Of a stretch of 64,000 nt of DNA, positions 59,701-64,000 are shown in pieces. This DNA comes from Rutidosis leptorrhynchoides (taxonomy: Eukaryota > Streptophyta > Magnoliopsida > Asterales > Asteraceae): the NCBI RefSeq assembly GCF_046630445.1, contig NC_092341.1, positions 262,001,001-262,065,000 of the forward strand. Reading direction: 5' to 3'. The notes under the pieces were generated by a model. It made no database searches. It worked only from the letters and a program-made list of their open reading frames with translations, and was not told the origin of the DNA. Made by a program: the position numbers and the translations under genes. Numbering within the stretch: position 1 is the first letter of the stretch; each line of letters starts with the position of its first letter.

Positions 59701-61206
59701 CTTTTGAGCTTTCAAATAACTAATGAGTTTTAGCTTTGAGTTACCCTTCTCTCCATAAATCATTACTGGCGTTTTATCCTTACGAGGAATGCGAATTGCC
59801 TTCTTGGCGCACACAACTTCAGCTCCTATTTTGGACATCCAGTCCATGCCGACTATTACATCAAAACCTCCCAATTCTACGGGTATTAAGTCGATTTTAA
59901 ACGTTTCTCCGGCTAAATTTATTTCACAATCACGACAAATTTTATCGGCTTCAATTAGTTTACCATTAGCTAACTCAATCAAGTACTTAGCATCTAAAGG
60001 TAATGATGAACAATTCAATTTAGTGTAAAAATTTATACACACGTAGCTTCTATCGGCGCCAGTATCAAATAAAATAGATGCTGATAAGTTATTAATGGTA
60101 AACGTACCCGTAACAAGCTCCGGGTCTTCTCGTGCCTCTCTAGCATTAATAACAAACGCTCTTCCACGTGCAGGTCCGCCATTCTGATTCGGGCACTGAC
60201 TCTTATAGTGACCTTGTTTTCCACAACCAAAACAATTAATGGTAGCCAAAGCAGTTCTATTTGCGTTGGTGGCAGGAGTCTTGTTACCATTTGTAACGAG
60301 AGCCTTACAATCTTCAGCAAGATGTCCCTGTCTATTGCATTTAGTGCACAACACACTACAGTAACCAAAATGATGTTTGTGACAACGGTTGCATAAAGGA
60401 CTTTGTCCTTTGTAACCAAAGCCTGAACCACTACCCGCACCTTTCGTGGTTTCTTGTTTCTTATAAGGTTGTTGTTGGTTACCTCGATCATAACTTCCAT
60501 TCCACTTTTTCTTGTTTCCCAATACCTTCACCTCAGTATTGAATGCTTTCTTGTCCAAAATGACCTGATCCATTAGCTCGTTCGCCATGGTTATAGCTTC
60601 ATGAATTGTCTTAGGTTTCGATGCTGTAACATTTGCCTTGACCTTTTTGGGCAAACCAGCTTTGTACATTTCAATCTTCCGTGCTTCGGTTGGAACCAAT
60701 TCAGGACATAGTAAAACCAATTCCATGAATCGCTGATTGTAGTTGGTGATTTCAGTACCAACCACCTTCAAACTTCGTAACTCATCTTCTAACTTAATAA
60801 CCTCATTCCTTGGACAATACTCGGTGATTATCATTGCTTTGAATTCTTCCCATGGAGTATCATAAGCTACATCTCCTCCTACCGCCTTCACATAATTCTT
60901 CCACCATGTGAGTGCACTATCTTGTAAAGTGCACGATGCAAACTTGGTCATGTCTTTTTCATCACAACCACTGATTTTAAACACCGTCTCCATCTTTTCT
61001 ATCCATCGGGTTAAACCGATCGGCCCTTCCGTTCCACTGAATGATGAAGGCTTGCAAGCTTGGAACGTCTTGTAGGAGCATCCTACACGAGGATTTGGAT
61101 TAACTGCAGCAGCTCTTGCAGCCTCAACCCATAACATTCTGTCGTTCACTCGCTGGTTGATGAGTTCCTCGAGTTCTTGTTCCGTCATTCGATTCAATCG
61201 CGCCAT
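56788..61206 (-). CDS. Tekay-type gag-pol polyprotein, complete
   Basis: Single frame of 1472 codons, ATG at 61206. Gag core at residues about 45-190 ([27 protein letters not shown]). Zinc knuckles [14 protein letters not shown] (287-300) and [14 protein letters not shown] (325-338), plus an irregular Cys/His cluster at 272-283. Protease [11 protein letters not shown] (379-389) and IVGMDWM. RT about 570-770, with the catalytic [11 protein letters not shown] (FIDD at 717-720). RNase H 860-975 ([22 protein letters not shown]). Integrase from about 1060 ([44 protein letters not shown]). C-terminal chromodomain-like end ([20 protein letters not shown]). All catalytic residues I can check are present. 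It makes the capsid, protease, RT/RNase H and integrase for retrotransposition. Expressed from the LTR, presumably silenced by methylation as is usual for plant elements. Confidence 0.95.
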   Translation of the reverse strand: MARLNRMTEQELEELINQRVNDRMLWVEAARAAAVNPNPRVGCSYKTFQACKPSSFSGTEGPIGLTRWIEKMETVFKISGCDEKDMTKFASCTLQDSALTWWKNYVKAVGGDVAYDTPWEEFKAMIITEYCPRNEVIKLEDELRSLKVVGTEITNYNQRFMELVLLCPELVPTEARKIEMYKAGLPKKVKANVTASKPKTIHEAITMANELMDQVILDKKAFNTEVKVLGNKKKWNGSYDRGNQQQPYKKQETTKGAGSGSGFGYKGQSPLCNRCHKHHFGYCSVLCTKCNRQGHLAEDCKALVTNGNKTPATNANRTALATINCFGCGKQGHYKSQCPNQNGGPARGRAFVINAREAREDPELVTGTFTINNLSASILFDTGADRSYVCINFYTKLNCSSLPLDAKYLIELANGKLIEADKICRDCEINLAGETFKIDLIPVELGGFDVIVGMDWMSKIGAEVVCAKKAIRIPRKDKTPVMIYGEKGNSKLKLISYLKAQKCLKKGCYAILAHVNKVETKEKVKSINDVPVARDFPEVFPEKLPGLPPFRSVEFQIDLVPGAAPVARAPYRLAPSELKELQSQLKELLDHGFIRPSTSPWGAPILFVKKKDGSFRMCIDYRELNKLTIKNRYPLPRIDDLFNQLQGSCVYSKIDLRSGYHQLRVKEEDIPKTAFRTRYGHYEFLVMPFGLTNAPAVFMDLMNRVCSPYLDKFVIVFIDDILIYSKSEQEHEEHLRLILELLRKEQLYAKFSKCAFWLKEVQFLGHVVSSKGIQVDPAKIEAIEKWETPKTPMQIRQFLGLAGYYRRFIQDFSRIAKPLTALTQKGKKYEWTSEQENAFQLLKKKLTTAPILSLPEGNDDFEIYCDASRQGFGCVLMQRKKVIAFASRQLKIHERNYTTHDLELGAVVFALKMWRHYLYGVKFTVFTDHKSLQHIFDQKQLNMRQRRWVELINDYDCEIRYHPGKANVVADALSRKEREPIRVRAMNIKIRMNLNSQIKEVQREALTKENIGNEIMKKYEKQLVMREDGIRYFANRIWVPKLGGLRKLILNEAHKTRYSIHPGVGKMYQDLKTHYWWPNLKTDVATYVGECLTCSKVKAEHQKPSGLLQQPEIPEWKWDGITMDFITKLPKTAWGYDTIWVIVDRLTKSAHFLPIKETDRMEKLLRLYIKEVVSRHGIPISIISDRDSRFTSKFWQSLQEALGTRLDMSTAYHPQTDGQSERTIQTLEDMLRACVIDFGNGWDKYLPLAEFSYNNSYHASIGAAPFEALYGRKCRSPICWNEVGDRHLTGPEIIHETTEKIVQIKERLKTARSRQKSYADVRRKPLEFQVGDMVMLKVSPWKGVIRFGKRGKLNPRYVGPFKIIERIGPVAYRLELPQQLAGVHNTFHVSNLKKCLAKENLTIPLEEIHVDEKLQFVEEPIEIMDREVKQLKQSNIPIVKVRWNARRGPEFTWEREDQMKQKYPHLFLDDAK

Positions 61207-61566
61207 TTCCTAATGAAAGAAAATAATTATTCACATGGAATATTATAGATGTAGTGTGTATTTATAGTACATTTATAGCTTGTTAATAATATGAACCAGG
61301 TATTATTATAAAAGCCTTTTCTTCTTATTAGCGTTTTATAATTATATCTTGGGTAGTACCTACCCGTTAATGTTCATACTTAATAGCTTAGTACAGAATC
61401 AATTACTACAATCTAAATAATACTTAACCATGGAAAATTATTGCATTTCATACTTCAATATTTTACATATGCTTATCTTACATCGAACATTAAGCAAACC
61501 ACACTATTAATATTATACAAAACATTATTCGGTTCCATGGTTTGACACAGCAGCGCATCGTTTGAT
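61207..61566 (-). other. Spacer between leader ORF and gag-pol
   Basis: About 360 bp, AT-rich, no ORF. It includes plus GGTAGTACCTACCCGTTAAT (61354-61373), which on the minus strand holds an internal AACGGGTAGGTAC identical to the PPT core of the non-autonomous relative. Confidence 0.6.
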
Positions 61567-62037
61567 CTATTTTCTAGAACGTTTAGACACAAAGATTTGC
61601 TTAACGCTTATCCTAACTGTCTGCCTATATTTTGGCTGTGGGACTGAAGAACTGGATGCCGGGACAGAACGAATAGGAATAGCGGGGATAGGGGTGGTAG
61701 TGTTGAGTGGAATTGGTGCCACATCATTCTCATTAAACTCGGGATTTGGATTTTCTAATTCATTAGCCTTTCGTTTCTTTCCTAGTTCGAACTCGTATTT
61801 TGTAATTTCCTGTATTTCTTCCTCGGGTTCACTTTCCTCCTCGGGTTCACTTTCCTCCTCGGGTTCACTTTCCTCCTCGGGTTCACTTTCCGGGTTCTCT
61901 ATAGTTGGTTCATTCGGAATTTGTGAGTCTTCCCCAAGGATATCATTTTCGTCATCGGACAGGTTAATGACTGGAACGCCATCTGAAGATTCTGATTCGG
62001 AGTCGTTGATTGTGATAACAATTTTTGAGCTCGACAT
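61567..62037 (-). CDS. Acidic leader ORF (156 aa) between PBS and gag
   Basis: An ORF upstream of gag-pol, ATG at 62037, unbroken. Very acidic first half with tandem ESEPEE repeats from four copies of an 18-bp unit (about 61823-61894). Basic C-terminal end (KYRQTVRISVKQIFVSKRSR). No known domain. It sits about 180 nt after the PBS, where most Tekay elements have only an untranslated leader. A short acidic ORF is also found at this place in the non-autonomous relative (21758). It could be a real accessory protein or a translated leader without function. Confidence 0.6.
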   Translation of the reverse strand: MSSSKIVITINDSESESSDGVPVINLSDDENDILGEDSQIPNEPTIENPESEPEEESEPEEESEPEEESEPEEEIQEITKYEFELGKKRKANELENPNPEFNENDVAPIPLNTTTPIPAIPIRSVPASSSSVPQPKYRQTVRISVKQIFVSKRSRK

Positions 62038-62218
62038 CTATCACACAACAACTAACCCATTAGTACTTATATAATATTTACATATAAATTTTAACCAACA
62101 GTGATAAGCAATGGTTTTTTTTTTTTTAAATCAGACCCGGTCAAAGTCCAGACTTTACTAATGTATCCTAACGACTTCTCGGTTAGACACACTAATGCAG
62201 ACCTGGTTCGCTAAGACC

Positions 62219-62233
62219 AACGCTCTGATACCA
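62219..62233 (-). other. Primer binding site (tRNA-Met type)
   Basis: Minus strand TGGTATCAGAGCGTT two bases inside the 5' LTR. Confidence 0.85.
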
Positions 62234-62235
62234 CA

Positions 62236-64000
62236 TGTCATAACCCGTCCTCAACCATAAGAACGTGTTAGATAACGTATGATTTCATTGCGAGGTATTG
62301 ACCTCTATATGCGACATTTTTAAAAAGGAAAACTGCATATATTATACATTACAAACCAAACCATTATTTTTGTTACAAGCTTTAGACAATAAAAAGATGA
62401 TTATCGTTTAACGATAATCTTCGACTTACAAACTTTACAAATGATAATAACAACACGATTTCTAGCATATTTTACAACACACGTCCTCGGATATGCAGTT
62501 TTATTTTTGACACAAATATGAGTACGCATGATCCTGCTTAGATTCAACATAATGCAGCGGAAGCTTTAATTATCACCTGAGAATAAACATGTTTAAAAAC
62601 GTCAACATAAAGTTGGTGAGATATAGGTTTAGTGCGCAGCAATATATATATATAGACCACAAGATTTCGTATATAAACATTTCAATAAAAATATTCTAAG
62701 TGGTTGAGCACTTGGTAACCATACTTAACATTTTCACGTCGCATATTCCCTTTAATATGAAATCTTACTACACCGTACCAAGTGTAGTCACAAAACGAAG
62801 TACTGTGCAACCGTTGAATACTGGTCGTCCAGTCCGATTGGGGTTGTCAGGCCCGATAGATCTATCAACAGGATTCGCGTTTACAATACCGCTGTAAATA
62901 TTAGTTACCAAGCTACAGGGAAGTATGCCAGTGGTACAACTCAACGTAGAATATATTTTTCAGTTACTTGTGTCCATATCGTAAAACATAAAATACATGT
63001 ATTCTCATCCCGAAATATTTAGAGTTTAAAAGTGGGACTATATACTCACTCTTGTCTTGATGATATATATATTTTGACTCGGTCTTCCGGTTGATATCAC
63101 GAACCTATCCATATATAATATATCAATATGTTTTCATTTTAAAACAAACGTTATATATATATATATACTTGTTATACTTTTAATATTTTGAATATTTCCT
63201 TAGTCCGTAGTTAGCAGTTCGTTGTTAGTAATTCAATTTTAATGGTTCATTTTTAGATGTTTAATATACCCGCAATGAAATAAATAAAACCCCCAACGAA
63301 ATAAATAAAACCCCATCGTATATGTATTGGTCGAGATTAATCTTGACCCATGGTACCGGTGTTGTCAAATGACGTGTTGCGTACATAAAGTACCGGTGTT
63401 GTCAAATGACGTGTTGCGTACAATCATGGGATCTTATGATTAATCTTCTCGTATTGTTTACGGGTGATCCTGAACCATATAAAATTGAATTATAAGTACA
63501 TATATATAAAATATCATGTTATCTTAGAAATATGTGATTTATATCATTTTTTTCCAATTGATCCCGTAGTTGAAATGATCTAGGATAACCAATTTTGTTT
63601 CGGTCATAGTTTCTTCGTTACAAATCCGTTTTCGTTGATTCAAATTGCCATCTTCTTGGATCGAGTTCTTCTTTAAGACTATGAACTGTAAATACCTTGG
63701 TTTGTATTCAAAATCATACGGCATAAGTGAAACATTAGTGAAACATATGAAGTTAAACATTTTTGTTACAACAAAATCATTTAATGACCATTTTTCTAAA
63801 AATACTTATACTTTGAAAAACCAAGTTTTACCTTGTTAAATTAGCATATACATAAGTTATATTACAGGTCTTGAAGTATTTTAAAAGTTAAGTTAGAAGG
63901 ATCTATTTAGTTTGCAAACAAGTTTGAAAACATTCAAACTATGTTCTTGTTGTTAAACTTTTGTACCACAAAATAAGATAGCTATATATATATGAATCGA
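62236..64000 (-). repeat. 5' LTR of the intact Tekay-type element (cut by window edge)
   Basis: The first 1765 bp on the plus strand are identical to 53973-55737. The remainder lies outside the window. Confidence 0.95.

Larger units (their letters stand above)
53973..64000 (-). mobile_element. Autonomous Tekay-type chromovirus retrotransposon, intact coding, 5' LTR cut by window edge
   Basis: 3' LTR 53973-56740, interior 56741-62235 with PPT, a gag-pol of 1472 codons, an extra upstream ORF and PBS, and 5' LTR from 62236. If the 5' LTR equals its partner in length, the element is about 11.0 kb. The two LTRs are identical and gap-free over the 1765 bp visible in both (constant offset 8263), and pol has no stop. 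This is the strongest candidate for a recently active element in the window. Confidence 0.93.

Noticed and set aside
61562..62074. 170-codon plus-strand ORF with SSSGSL repeats
   Set aside because: Antisense of the acidic leader ORF. The minus frame fits the element's orientation and position. I cannot fully exclude that the plus frame is used.

Overview
The window is nuclear DNA of a dicot plant, most likely a member of the Asteraceae (daisy family). The evidence is one host gene of the CYCLOIDEA/TB1 class of TCP transcription factors, a plastid psaB fragment embedded in nuclear repeats, and plant lineages of LTR retrotransposons (Athila, Tat and Tekay chromoviruses of Ty3/gypsy, plus Ty1/copia). 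The family assignment rests on remembered similarity, not a search. More than 80 percent of the window is transposable element.

Layout. 1-8217: a decayed Athila-type element on the minus strand (gag, protease, RT, RNase H, integrase, PBS, one LTR). 8218-8883: unassigned. 8884-30222: a decayed Tat-type element on the minus strand with a dual RNase H. Its RT gene carries two complete nested insertions with perfect 5-bp target duplications. One is a non-autonomous Athila-like element (10370-18322, duplication CAGAA). The other is a non-autonomous Tekay-like element (18413-28226, duplication CCAGG). 30223 to about 36830: a plus-strand chromovirus pseudogene with its 3' LTR. 36881-41867: copia sequence, including a nearly open integrase-RT-RNase H ORF with one internal stop. 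41868-42300: the 3' end of an L1-type LINE. 42505-42663: a psaB fragment of plastid origin. 44560-44732: a tRNA-derived SINE with a 17-bp target duplication. 45218-46033: the TCP gene, the only convincing host gene. 47179-52310: a cluster of long minus-strand ORFs without pol, bounded by SIRE-like polypurine tracts and palindrome-rich LTR-like DNA. 53973-64000: an autonomous Tekay-type element with an unbroken 1472-codon gag-pol, running off the right edge.

How the parts relate. The intact Tekay element and the non-autonomous element at 18413-28226 share LTR starts, PPT region, PBS and about 90 nt of leader downstream of the PBS, so the first is a candidate supplier of proteins to the second. 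The two LTR copies of the intact element are identical over the 1765 bp that can be compared, which points to a very recent insertion. LTR divergence orders the nested insertions: about 5 substitutions between the 1.8-kb LTRs at 10370/16480, against roughly 25 between the 2.9-kb LTRs at 18413/25304.

Limits: domain names come from motifs read by eye. LTR boundaries without a partner copy in the window are estimates and are marked as such.
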